DNA from: Flavobacteriaceae bacterium
GTDB lineage: Bacteria; Bacteroidota; Bacteroidia; Flavobacteriales; Flavobacteriaceae
DNA: 23,148 bases
Assembly (NCBI GenBank): GCA_016649785.1
Contig: JAENXB010000013.1
Span: 1 to 23,148, forward strand
Reading direction: 5' to 3'
Positions within the stretch are counted from its first letter, which is position 1, and the number at the start of each line of letters is the position of its first letter. The notes beneath the pieces were generated by a model. That model was not told the origin of the DNA. It saw only the letters and a program-made list of their open reading frames with translations, and did no database searches. This document shows positions 1-7,335 of the stretch, in pieces. Position numbers and translations under genes: made by a program.

Positions 1-1
1 A

Positions 2-607
2 GAACTCGACGACCTGAAATCTGTAATTGATTGGTTGTTGCTTCCGGATTTTGACTTTGCGGGGCATCTGGATACTTCAAAAATCAATTTAATAGGCCAT
101 TCCCGCGGCGGCGGGATTGCAATTATCAAAGCTTCAGAAGATGATCGTATCAATAAGCTTGTCACCTTTTCTTCGGTAAGCGATTTTGGTTCGCGTTTCC
201 CGAAAAAAGAACAATTGGAAAAATGGAAAAAAAAGGGCGTGAATTATGTTATCAATTCACGCACAAAACGACAACTTCCACATCATTTTCAGTTTTACAC
301 CAATTTTAAGGAAAATGAAAATCGACTCACCATCTCAAAAGCCACAAAATCCCTGAAAATCCCTCATTTAATTATTCACGGAAGTAACGACACCTCGGTA
401 CCAATGAGTGATTCCGGGAAGCTTTTTGAATGGAGTCCTTTGACTGAACTTCTTCTTGTAGAAAGTGCCGATCACGTATATGGCACCTCCCACCCCTGGA
501 CACGGGATGAATTCCCAATAGCGTTTAAATATGTACTTGACGGGACTATGAAGTTTTTAGACCAGAAGAGCTCAAGCCCCATAGATGGTAAACCCAAGGA
601 TTATTAA
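2..607 (+). CDS. alpha/beta hydrolase (dienelactone hydrolase-like), 5' end missing
   Basis: The reading frame is open from the first bases of the window to a TAA at 605-607, so the gene begins upstream and only about 201 C-terminal codons are visible. A nucleophile elbow GHSRGG (Ser codon about 101) is followed by an Asp in HGSNDTSVP and a His in SADHVYG. Together these make the Ser-Asp-His triad of the alpha/beta hydrolase fold in the usual order and spacing. The family hydrolyses esters, lactones or peptides. The substrate cannot be told from this part, and a missing N-terminus means a signal peptide cannot be excluded. It is followed by a tRNA gene with its own promoter-like box, so it is probably the last gene of its unit. 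The fold is well supported; the exact function is unknown. Confidence 0.8.
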   Translation, partial: ELDDLKSVIDWLLLPDFDFAGHLDTSKINLIGHSRGGGIAIIKASEDDRINKLVTFSSVSDFGSRFPKKEQLEKWKKKGVNYVINSRTKRQLPHHFQFYTNFKENENRLTISKATKSLKIPHLIIHGSNDTSVPMSDSGKLFEWSPLTELLLVESADHVYGTSHPWTRDEFPIAFKYVLDGTMKFLDQKSSSPIDGKPKDY

Positions 608-676
608 ACCGTTTTTCTATCCTAAAAAGATTGACAAAGAATCAAAATAAGATTTTATCCCTTTAAATATTTGTTT

Positions 677-684
677 TACCTTTG
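677..684 (+). promoter_or_regulatory. -7 box (TAccTTTG) upstream of tRNA-Ala
   Basis: TACCTTTG matches the Bacteroidota housekeeping -7 consensus TAnnTTTG and lies 11 bases before the tRNA. No TTG is found at the usual 17-23 base distance upstream, so only half of the promoter is recognisable. The same octamer occurs before queD (11709) and at 13115. Confidence 0.5.
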
Positions 685-695
685 GCGCTGTTATT

Positions 696-769
696 GGGGG
701 ATTAGCTCAGTTGGCTAGAGCGTTTGGCTGGCAGCCAAAAGGTCATCGGTTCGACTCCGATATTCTCCA
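696..769 (+). tRNA. tRNA-Ala (anticodon GGC)
   Basis: The full cloverleaf can be folded by hand. The acceptor GGGGGAT pairs with ATTCTCC and includes the G3:U70 wobble that marks alanine tRNAs. The D-arm is GCTC/GAGC with GG in the loop. The anticodon stem is TTTGG/CCAAA with loop CTGGCAG, giving anticodon GGC. The T-arm is ATCGG-TTCGACT-CCGAT. The discriminator is A and the CCA tail is not encoded. It decodes GCC and GCU alanine codons. A terminator hairpin follows directly. Confidence 0.95.
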
Positions 770-770
770 C

Positions 771-800
771 AAAACCATCCTTTACGGGATGGTTTTTGTG
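771..800 (+). terminator. intrinsic terminator of tRNA-Ala
   Basis: AAAACCATCC at 771-780 pairs without mismatch with GGATGGTTTT at 787-796 around a six-base loop. The T-rich 3' arm and following TTTGTGTTTT act as the U-tract. It begins two bases after the tRNA. Confidence 0.85.
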
Positions 801-939
801 TTTTACTGAAACAGCAGAAAAGTTTAAAACCTGGTAAATTAACATCGGTTCCCCCTGTCCTTTGAATTTTTGGCTGTGCACGATTCTCCACTCTTCAATT
901 TCACCATAAACAAGTTCTTAAAAAGAAGCTATCTTAGCT

Positions 940-947
940 TACATTTG
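940..947 (+). promoter_or_regulatory. -7 box (TAcaTTTG) upstream of MATE gene
   Basis: TACATTTG fits TAnnTTTG and ends 17 bases before the chosen start of the exporter gene. No clear -33 TTG is seen. A start site about seven bases downstream would leave a leader of only about ten bases. Confidence 0.4.
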
Positions 948-964
948 TACTATCAAATCCAATC

Positions 965-2293
965 TTGAAAACTTCCGTCAGCTTTAAAAATATCAACCGC
1001 CTTGCAATTCCTGCCATTATCGCTGGGATTGCCGAACCACTTATTTCACTAACCGATATCGCCGTAATTGGCAATGTTGAAGAGAATCCAATAGAAGCAC
1101 TTGCGGCAGCAGGGATCGTGGGTTCATTCCTCTCTGCGATCATCTGGATCGTGGCGCAAACAAAAACTGCCATTTCCTCTATTGTTTCCCAACATTTAGG
1201 GGCAAACAGATTGCATGCTGTAAAAACATTAATCCCGCAGGTCATTCTTTTCAACTTTCTGTTAAGTCTCGCCATTTATGGATTGACCGCTTATTTTGCC
1301 TCTGCAATTTTCAACGCGTACAATGCCCAAGCTTTGATTTTAAGTTATTCCGAAGATTATTACCAAATCAGGGCTTTGGGTTATCCGCTTACTTTGGTGA
1401 CCTTTGCGATATTCGGTGTCTTTAGGGGTCTTCAAAATACGCTGTGGGCGATGATATGCAGCATTTCCGGGGCAATAGTCAATGCAATTTTGGATTTTTT
1501 GCTGGTTTACGGGGTTGATGGCTTTATTCCTGCCATGCATTTAAGAGGTGCCGCCTATGCCAGTTTAGCCGCGCAAGCCGTTATGTTGGTAATGGCCTTG
1601 TGGTTTTTCTTTAAAAAAACCCCTTTCAATTTAAAACTGAGTTTTAATATTAATCCGCAACTGAAAGGCTTGCTGATAATGGCCGCCAATCTGTTTGTTC
1701 GCACCGCTGCGCTTAATTTTGCCATATATCTTGCCACTTCCTATGCTACCGGCTACGGAAAATATTATATCGCTGCCCAAAGCATTTTGATGAATATCTG
1801 GCTGTTTTTCTCCTTTTTTATAGATGGGTATGCCAATGCGGGAAATGCCATTAGCGGTCGCTTGCTTGGTTCCCGGGATTATAAAAACTTATGGGAATTG
1901 AGCAAAAAATTAAGCAAATATTCAGTGATCATCGCTTTTATCTTGATGGGGATCTGCGGCTTGTTTTACAACGAAATTGGGCTGATCTTCAATAAGGAAA
2001 CCGGGGTGCTGATTTTGTTCTCTTCGGTTTTTTGGATGGTTTTATTGATGCAGCCGGTGAATGCAATCGCGTTTATGTTCGACGGAATTTTTAAAGGCCT
2101 GGGGGAAGCAAAATACCTTCGAAATGTTTTGCTTGTGGCGACATTTTTAGGTTTTTGGCCCACCCTTTTCATCGCAGATTATTTCGGTTTGAAACTGCAC
2201 GCCATCTGGATCGCCTTTTTTGTATGGATGCTAATAAGAAGCGGTGCTTTGGTGATTCAATTCCGAAGAAAATATTTACATAAAGAGCTTTGA
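965..2293 (+). CDS. MATE family efflux transporter (DinF/NorM type)
   Basis: A 442-residue, very hydrophobic protein with about twelve predicted membrane spans, the usual size for the MATE family. The first span carries a conserved Pro and Asp (EPLISLTDIAVIGNV, residues about 24-38), and the start of the second half (MAANLFVRTAALNF) shows the internal repeat of the family. MATE proteins export cationic drugs, dyes or metabolites across the inner membrane in exchange for H+ or Na+. The start is a TTG at 965, chosen because it directly precedes the conserved N-terminus and follows a TAnnTTTG box; no in-frame ATG lies near. The gene stands alone between the tRNA and the crotonase gene. The substrate cannot be predicted. 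Confidence 0.88.
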   Translation: MKTSVSFKNINRLAIPAIIAGIAEPLISLTDIAVIGNVEENPIEALAAAGIVGSFLSAIIWIVAQTKTAISSIVSQHLGANRLHAVKTLIPQVILFNFLLSLAIYGLTAYFASAIFNAYNAQALILSYSEDYYQIRALGYPLTLVTFAIFGVFRGLQNTLWAMICSISGAIVNAILDFLLVYGVDGFIPAMHLRGAAYASLAAQAVMLVMALWFFFKKTPFNLKLSFNINPQLKGLLIMAANLFVRTAALNFAIYLATSYATGYGKYYIAAQSILMNIWLFFSFFIDGYANAGNAISGRLLGSRDYKNLWELSKKLSKYSVIIAFILMGICGLFYNEIGLIFNKETGVLILFSSVFWMVLLMQPVNAIAFMFDGIFKGLGEAKYLRNVLLVATFLGFWPTLFIADYFGLKLHAIWIAFFVWMLIRSGALVIQFRRKYLHKEL

Positions 2294-2351
2294 TCCATAT
2301 TTTGTTACATTTTTAATGTTGCAATTTCTTCCGGAAGACAACTTTTCGGAA

Positions 2352-2383
2352 TTGGTAACTTTTAAGCATTATATTTACATTTA
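2352..2383 (+). promoter_or_regulatory. probable promoter of crotonase gene (TTG-N21-TAcaTTTa)
   Basis: TTG at 2352-2354 is followed after 21 bases by TACATTTA at 2376-2383, one base off TAnnTTTG. This is about 17 bases before the ATG at 2401. Confidence 0.4.
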
Positions 2384-2400
2384 CACAAAACATTTGAGAT

Positions 2401-3168
2401 ATGATCACCACACGCGAAAACGGAAGTTTATATACTAAAATTGTAAACAAAATTGCCACTATAGAATTTGGGCATCCGGCGAGCAATTCTTTTCCTTCTG
2501 AGCTGCTGGAGCGATTGCAGAAGGAATTTCAAAAACTCTCTGACGATGAAAAGGTTCAAGTGATCATTTTGAGATCGGAAGGGGAAAAAGCCTTTTGCGC
2601 GGGAGCTTCTTTTGATGAACTGATGGCAATTGAAAACATGCAACAGGGCAAATTATTCTTCTCAGGATTCGCCAATGTGATCAATGCCATGAGAAATTGT
2701 AAAAAACTGATCGTTGGCCGGATTCAGGGAAAAACTGTGGGCGGCGGGGTTGGACTGGCAGCTGCCTGTGATTATATCATGGCGACAGAAGCTGCGGCTA
2801 TAAAACTTTCGGAATTGAGTATTGGGATTGGCCCTTTTGTGATAGCCCCTGCGGTGGAACGCAAAATTGGAGTGGCTGCTTTGGCCGAATTAACCCTGGC
2901 GGCACACGAATGGAGAAATGCATATTGGGCCCAGGAAAAAGGCTTATATTCACACGTATTCGAAACTATTAAAGACATGGATAAGGAAATGCTTGTTTTT
3001 TCAGAAAAACTGGCCTCTTATAATCCGGACGCATTATTTGAAATGAAAAAGATACTATGGAAAAATACCGAAAGTTGGGAATACCTTCTTCAGGAACGCG
3101 CTGAAATTTCAGGGGAATTAGTGTTGTCAGATTTTACTAAAAATACATTGAAAAAATTCAAAAAATAA
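2401..3168 (+). CDS. enoyl-CoA hydratase/isomerase (crotonase) family protein
   Basis: A 255-residue single-domain protein of typical crotonase length. The two oxyanion-hole segments are clear: AFCAGASFDEL (residues about 65-74) and GKTVGGGVGLAAACD (about 110-124), followed by KLSELSIGIGP. The family acts on acyl-CoA thioesters (hydration, isomerisation and related reactions) in the cytoplasm. Of the two catalytic glutamates of classical enoyl-CoA hydratase, the second appears to be kept (Glu138 in LSELSIG), while the first position, usually in GGGCEL, reads Gly (GGGVGL). This argues against simple beta-oxidation hydratase chemistry and leaves open isomerase or methylglutaconyl-CoA hydratase-like activity. 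Three bases after its stop begins a 59-codon membrane protein, so it may head a small operon. Confidence 0.85.
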   Translation: MITTRENGSLYTKIVNKIATIEFGHPASNSFPSELLERLQKEFQKLSDDEKVQVIILRSEGEKAFCAGASFDELMAIENMQQGKLFFSGFANVINAMRNCKKLIVGRIQGKTVGGGVGLAAACDYIMATEAAAIKLSELSIGIGPFVIAPAVERKIGVAALAELTLAAHEWRNAYWAQEKGLYSHVFETIKDMDKEMLVFSEKLASYNPDALFEMKKILWKNTESWEYLLQERAEISGELVLSDFTKNTLKKFKK

Positions 3169-3171
3169 AAG

Positions 3172-3351
3172 ATGGATTTAAGTTTTAAAACCATCGCTCT
3201 TCACCAGGGAAAAGCATTTCAATATGGATTTGAAATTGGATCCTTTATTGGTCAAAATTGGGTGATGTTTTTAATACTGTCAATAATGTTTATTTTCCTT
3301 ATTGCATTCTTTATTTTATTCAGAAAGAAAAAAGAAGGAACAGAGCTATAA
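3172..3351 (+). CDS. small single-span membrane protein (59 aa)
   Basis: ATG at 3172 begins three bases after the crotonase stop and runs 59 codons to TAA at 3349-3351. The N-terminal half is polar (MDLSFKTIALHQGKAF...). Then comes one hydrophobic helix of about 21 residues (VMFLILSIMFIFLIAFFILF) and a basic tail RKKKEGTEL. The layout suggests N-out/C-in insertion by the positive-inside rule. I do not recognise the family. The tight spacing to the upstream gene and the clean hydrophobic core argue that it is real. The pattern of aromatic residue, membrane span and RKK-x-E tail recurs in the next small gene, so the two may be distant relatives. Confidence 0.6.
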   Translation: MDLSFKTIALHQGKAFQYGFEIGSFIGQNWVMFLILSIMFIFLIAFFILFRKKKEGTEL

Positions 3352-3400
3352 AAATCAAAGCTTACTGAAATTTTTATTATCTTCAATAAAAATATAGATT

Positions 3401-3592
3401 ATGCCCCTTCAATTAGAAATTCCAAAAGATCAACCGCCCAGACCTGAACAGGAATGGGGTTTTACGATATGGGAATTCATCGTGGAAAATAAATGGTACC
3501 TCCTTGCCATTATTCTTCTCCTGGCAATTTTTTACTATGCCCGTTATAGCTGGAGAAAAAAACGAGAAAAATCCTCAAAATCAAGATTATGA
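3401..3592 (+). CDS. small single-span membrane protein (63 aa)
   Basis: A 63-residue protein. It has a proline-rich polar N-terminus (IPKDQPPRPEQEWG), one membrane span at about residues 32-48 (WYLLAIILLLAIFYYAR) and a strongly basic tail (RKKREKSSKSRL), which predicts a cytoplasmic C-terminus. It starts 49 bases after the preceding small gene. Its TGA overlaps the ATG of the next small gene by four bases (ATGA), a usual sign of translational coupling. No known family is recognised and no catalytic residues are apparent. It could be a small subunit or regulator of a membrane complex, but nothing in the window names the partner. Confidence 0.6.
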   Translation: MPLQLEIPKDQPPRPEQEWGFTIWEFIVENKWYLLAIILLLAIFYYARYSWRKKREKSSKSRL

Positions 3593-3699
3593 ATGAAGAA
3601 ACCCAGGGAATTTTCAGCTTTTTGAGTGGAATGGGAATGTGGCTGATATTGGCAATTGCCTTAATAGGTGTAGTCGTTTATAAAAAATTCAAAAAATAA
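3589..3699 (+). CDS. very small single-span membrane protein (36 aa)
   Basis: ATG at 3589 overlaps the stop of the 63-aa gene (ATGA), and the frame ends with TAA at 3697-3699. The product is 36 residues: a short polar head (MNEETQGIFS), one hydrophobic stretch of about 20 residues (GMWLILAIALIGVVVY) and a basic tail KKFKK. The stop codon abuts the stop of the oppositely oriented oxygenase gene at 3700. The overlap and the hydrophobic composition favour a real gene, but its size leaves doubt. Function unknown. Confidence 0.45.
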   Translation: MNEETQGIFSFLSGMGMWLILAIALIGVVVYKKFKK

Positions 3700-4347
3700 C
3701 TATCGGGTCTTTAACCAGCCGGTAATACTCAATCGAGTGGTTTTTACAGGTTTCACTTCGTGTTCCAACATCTGACTTTCAAAAATAACCACTCTGCCCG
3801 ACAACGGATAAATATTTTTTGCGACTTCAATCCCGTTTTCTTCTTTATAAATAACCAATTCACCGCCATTCTCCGGTTTCCAGTCCTCATCATTCAAATA
3901 ACAAACCAGGGAAAGTTTTCGCCGGTCATCATTCTGAAAAGTATCCAAATGCCGTTTGTAAAATGTTCCCTCAGGATATAATGCATAATGAAACTCCTTT
4001 TGCAGTATCCCCAAAAAACACGTCTTGTTAAGGTATTCTATCAGCGAATTTAACTTGTTGAAAAAAATTCTTTCAGCTGCTCCGGCATCGGCTTCATTGA
4101 TCCATAGAATAAAATCACCCCGTACGGATCTTTCAACATTTTCATTGGTCCTGTTCCCAATGGCAGCCTTTTTAAAGGCGTCATTTTCATATTTATCCAG
4201 CAATGATTTGCGAAGGATCGCCACTTCTTCCAGATCGAAAAAATTCTCCACAATACAGTAATTATCTTCCAACAACCCGGAAATGATCTTCTCATAAAAA
4301 GAGTTTTCCTTAAATTCCAGTTGTTCAAATAATTCAGCTTCCAACAT
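3700..4347 (-). CDS. 2-oxoglutarate/Fe(II)-dependent oxygenase (prolyl 4-hydroxylase-like)
   Basis: About 215 residues. The facial triad of the cupin-like 2OG oxygenases is visible: HLD (His135, Asp137 when counted from the GTG), then His198 in LEHEVKP, then Arg207 in TTRLSI for the 2OG carboxylate. The segments LVCYLNDEDWKPENGGEL and SGRVVIFES are typical of the 2OG-FeII_Oxy_3 / prolyl hydroxylase group. It would hydroxylate a protein or small molecule using O2 and 2-oxoglutarate, in the cytoplasm. A GTG at 4353 lies two codons upstream of the ATG at 4347; I prefer the ATG. It reads in the same direction as the thi operon, 47 bases after the thiF-like stop, so it may be co-transcribed, though no thiamin role is known to me. 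It is convergent with the 36-aa gene, with no gap. Confidence 0.85.
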   Translation of the reverse strand: MLEAELFEQLEFKENSFYEKIISGLLEDNYCIVENFFDLEEVAILRKSLLDKYENDAFKKAAIGNRTNENVERSVRGDFILWINEADAGAAERIFFNKLNSLIEYLNKTCFLGILQKEFHYALYPEGTFYKRHLDTFQNDDRRKLSLVCYLNDEDWKPENGGELVIYKEENGIEVAKNIYPLSGRVVIFESQMLEHEVKPVKTTRLSITGWLKTR

Positions 4348-4394
4348 CTTCACGGTTTAATAACCCAGCGAATTTACATATTTTTCCGGTTTGC

Positions 4395-5450
4395 TTAAGA
4401 AACTTTGTGAAGCCCTCCTTCTAAATTGTAAAAATTTTTATGCGGAAGAATTTTCTGCAGCATCGAAATGGCCGCTGCACTGCGTTTTCCTGAACCACAA
4501 TAAACCAGCAAATTATCTTCCCGCTCCAATTCCAGATAACGGAGATTAATTTCTGAAAGGGGAATATGTAAACCTCCAATATTTACTGCAGCTCTTTCTG
4601 CTGAAGTTCGCACGTCCACCAGCGTATATTTATCCTGGCTTGCCCGATATTCCTGATAGGACAACAATTTTACATTCGAAGTTTTACAGACAAAATCCAG
4701 TTCTTCGAGCTTATCAATCACCACTTCCATATTTTTCGAAAATGAAAGAATTTGCGTCTCCATCACAAGAGCGTTTAACAGAAATAGTTTTCCTGAAAGC
4801 ACATCTCCAATTCCCAAAATGATCTTTAGCACTTCATTTGCCTGCAGGCTCCCTATAATTCCCGGCAAAATTCCCAGCACACCAACTTCACTGCAATTGG
4901 GCATATCTTCGGGAGCACCGAATTCAGGAAAAAGGCATCGATAGGTGGGGCCGTTTTGATAATTAAAAACCGCCACCTGGCCTTCAAACTTAAAAATAGA
5001 ACCAAAAACCAAAGGTTTTCCTGTAAGGACCGCCGCATCATTTGCGAGATATTTTGTGGTGAAATTGTCGCTGCCCTCTACAATGAGGTCATATTGGGAA
5101 AATAATTCCTCTGCATTTTCCGCTCCCAATCGTTCATTGTGCGTGACGATTTCAATAGAAGAATTCATTTCCTGCAGGCGGGTTTTGGCCGCCAGCACTT
5201 TTGGCTGACCCACATTTTTTTCTGAAAAAAGTATCTGCCGCTGTAAATTGGAAATATCAACTATGTCATTGTCAATAATCCCAATTTTCCCTACTCCGGC
5301 AGCTGCCAGGTATTGTAAAACAGGACATCCCAGGCCACCTGCCCCAATGACCAGGACTTTGGCTTTTTTCAGTTTTAACTGCCCTTCCTCACCGATCTCT
5401 TTCAGCAGAATATGCCGAAGGTACCGCTGCTTATCATTTTCTGTCAACAT
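4395..5450 (-). CDS. thiF: ThiF/MoeB-type adenylyltransferase fused to rhodanese domain
   Basis: A 351-residue two-domain protein. Residues 1-240 form an E1-like Rossmann domain with GAGGLG (37-42), DIVDISNLQRQ (62-72, including the Arg finger) and SDNF (127-130). Residues about 259-351 form a rhodanese domain with DVRTSAER and the active loop CGSGKRS (Cys318). In thiamin synthesis it would adenylate the ThiS Gly-Gly end and pass sulfur to make the thiocarboxylate. The fused rhodanese can supply persulfide, and no separate ThiI is seen here. The two Cys pairs that bind zinc in E. coli ThiF and MoeB are mostly missing: the first reads TYRC and the C-terminal pair is absent. Its position as last thi gene, three bases after thiH, supports a thiamin role over molybdopterin. 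Confidence 0.88.
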   Translation of the reverse strand: MLTENDKQRYLRHILLKEIGEEGQLKLKKAKVLVIGAGGLGCPVLQYLAAAGVGKIGIIDNDIVDISNLQRQILFSEKNVGQPKVLAAKTRLQEMNSSIEIVTHNERLGAENAEELFSQYDLIVEGSDNFTTKYLANDAAVLTGKPLVFGSIFKFEGQVAVFNYQNGPTYRCLFPEFGAPEDMPNCSEVGVLGILPGIIGSLQANEVLKIILGIGDVLSGKLFLLNALVMETQILSFSKNMEVVIDKLEELDFVCKTSNVKLLSYQEYRASQDKYTLVDVRTSAERAAVNIGGLHIPLSEINLRYLELEREDNLLVYCGSGKRSAAAISMLQKILPHKNFYNLEGGLHKVS

Positions 5451-5453
5451 CGT

Positions 5454-6563
5454 CTACCATCTTTTTTCCCAGTCTTTCCACACCGGTTCAATTCCGCTTT
5501 TTGAGAGCATTTGCGCGATAATTTCAGTACTACGCCCGTCGGAAATTTCAAATTGTTCCAGAGATTCAGGCGCTACAACGTATCCTCCGGGATTGGTTTT
5601 GGATTCTGCACTCATAGACGTGATTCCCAAATGCACAATATGATCGCGAAAAATTTCCTTTTCCCGGGTAGAAATAGACAATTCCACCTCTTCATCCAGT
5701 ATTCTGTACGCACAGATCACCTGCAGCAAATCAGGATCGGTCATCTCAACTTTGGGTTCGAGTCCGCCGCTAAAGGGTCGTAGCCGGGGAAAAGAAATGG
5801 AATATTTGGTTTTCCAGTACGTCTTTTGTAAATACTTAAGGTGCAATGCGGTAAAAAAGCTATCGGCCCGCCAATCTTCCAGTCCGAACAATGCGCCTAT
5901 TCCAATTTTATGGATTCCCGCCCTTCCTAATCTATCGGCAGTTTCCAGGCGGTAATCGAAATTTGATTTATTCCCTTTTGGATGATGGATCTTGTAGGTT
6001 TCCCGGTGATAAGTTTCCTGATATACCAATGTCGCATAAAGCCCTTTTTCAATCAGTTTCTCATACTCATCCTGGTCCAGCGGCTGGATCTCAATAGAAA
6101 TATTGGAAAAATACTTCCTTAAAAGCTGCACTGCATTGCACATATAATCTACGCCCACCGTTCTGTTTGCCTCTCCTGTAACAAGTAAAATATGGTCATA
6201 TCCCTTTGCTTTTAAAAATTCGGCTTCCCTTACTATTTCCTCATCGGTCAAAGTTTTACGCGGAATTTTATTGGTCATACTAAACCCGCAATAGGTGCAA
6301 ATGTTCTGGCACTCATTGCTCAAATAAAGCGGTGCGTACATTTGCATCGTATTTCCAAAGCGCTTTTTGGTGATGGCCCGGCTCTGCTGCGCCATTTCTT
6401 CCAGGAAAGGCCGGGCGGCAGGAGAGATAAGGGCTTTGAAATCTTCCAGGCTACGCTTCCTTTTATCCAAAGCAAGCCGTACATCGGCTTCGGTCTTTGA
6501 AAAAATGCTTTGTAAAACCTCCTCCCAGGAATAGTTCCCTAAAGTATGCTTGAAACTAGTCAT
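5454..6563 (-). CDS. thiH: 2-iminoacetate synthase ThiH (radical SAM)
   Basis: A 369-residue radical SAM enzyme with the cluster motif C85-x3-C89-x2-C92 (ECQNICTYCGFS) and the downstream region of ThiH (HILLVTGE, PRLRPFSGG). It cleaves tyrosine to 2-iminoacetate (dehydroglycine) and p-cresol; ThiG uses the imine for the thiazole ring. Use of ThiH instead of the glycine oxidase ThiO fits tyrosine as imine source. Its ATG lies inside the end of thiG (eight-base overlap), suggesting coupled translation. Length is typical. Confidence 0.95.
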   Translation of the reverse strand: MTSFKHTLGNYSWEEVLQSIFSKTEADVRLALDKRKRSLEDFKALISPAARPFLEEMAQQSRAITKKRFGNTMQMYAPLYLSNECQNICTYCGFSMTNKIPRKTLTDEEIVREAEFLKAKGYDHILLVTGEANRTVGVDYMCNAVQLLRKYFSNISIEIQPLDQDEYEKLIEKGLYATLVYQETYHRETYKIHHPKGNKSNFDYRLETADRLGRAGIHKIGIGALFGLEDWRADSFFTALHLKYLQKTYWKTKYSISFPRLRPFSGGLEPKVEMTDPDLLQVICAYRILDEEVELSISTREKEIFRDHIVHLGITSMSAESKTNPGGYVVAPESLEQFEISDGRSTEIIAQMLSKSGIEPVWKDWEKRW

Positions 6564-7335
6564 ATAAAAATTGGGTTAGGGGGCTGCTGGCTTCAGCTTG
6601 TTGTTTTTTGGGGGCAAGTTGTGCGTTAAAAGCCATTCTTCCAGCTTCCACCATCATTTTAAAGGCTATGGCTATTTCTACAGGATTTGGGGAAACCGCA
6701 ATAGCCGTATTTACCAGCACAGCATCAGCTCCCATTTCCATAGCCTGCGCAGCGTGCGAAGGACTTCCAATTCCTGCATCAATAATTACCGGCACGTTGC
6801 TTTGCTCAATGATAATCTCCAAAAAATCCAGGGTTTTAAGTCCTTTGCTACTTCCTATAGGCGCGCCTAACGGCATTACACACTGCGCCCCCACCTCTTC
6901 CAGTCGCTTGCACAATACCGGGTCTGCGTGAATGTAAGGCATTACCACAAACCCCAGTTTTACCAGCTCCTCACAGGCTTTCAACGTCTCCACAGGATCG
7001 GGCAGTAAATATTTAGGATCGGGATGTATCTCTACTTTTACCCAGTTTGTACCCAACGTCTCCCTGGCCATTTGGGCAGCAAACACGGCTTCCTTGGCGT
7101 CACGCACTCCGGAAGTGTTAGGCAATAAACTGATATGCGGATGATGTAATTTTGAAAGCATTTCATCCTCGTCATTTCCCGGCTCTACACGTTTTAAAGC
7201 AACGGTAACCAGTTCACTTTCTGAAGCAAGTATTGCCTGAAGCATTATTTCTGAAGAGCTGAATTTTCCTGTTCCCGTAAACAACCGGGAGGAAAACGTT
7301 TTTCCTGCTATTACTAATTGATCTGTCTTGTTCAT
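6556..7335 (-). CDS. thiG: thiazole synthase ThiG
   Basis: A 259-residue TIM-barrel protein. The Schiff-base lysine is in NWVKVEIHPD (Lys100). The family blocks YLLPDPVETL, PLGAPIGSSKGL and IIDAGIGSPSHAAQAMEMGADAVLVN follow in order. It condenses deoxyxylulose 5-phosphate, the imine from ThiH and sulfur from ThiS thiocarboxylate into the thiazole phosphate carboxylate, working as a complex with ThiH or ThiS. The start ATG overlaps the thiE stop by four bases, and the 3' end overlaps thiH by eight. Confidence 0.95.
   Translation of the reverse strand: MNKTDQLVIAGKTFSSRLFTGTGKFSSSEIMLQAILASESELVTVALKRVEPGNDEDEMLSKLHHPHISLLPNTSGVRDAKEAVFAAQMARETLGTNWVKVEIHPDPKYLLPDPVETLKACEELVKLGFVVMPYIHADPVLCKRLEEVGAQCVMPLGAPIGSSKGLKTLDFLEIIIEQSNVPVIIDAGIGSPSHAAQAMEMGADAVLVNTAIAVSPNPVEIAIAFKMMVEAGRMAFNAQLAPKKQQAEASSPLTQFLYD

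Noticed and set aside
762..891. ATTCTCCAC at the tRNA 3' end (762-770) and again at 883-891 as att sites
   Set aside because: Nine bases is too short, no integrase gene is near, and only about 110 bases lie between. A decayed tRNA fragment explains it better.
3151..3168. Identical 18-mer at the ends of the crotonase gene (3151-3168) and the 36-aa gene (3682-3699)
   Set aside because: It is an A-rich stretch encoding a Lys-Phe-Lys-Lys tail; low complexity explains it and the flanks do not match.
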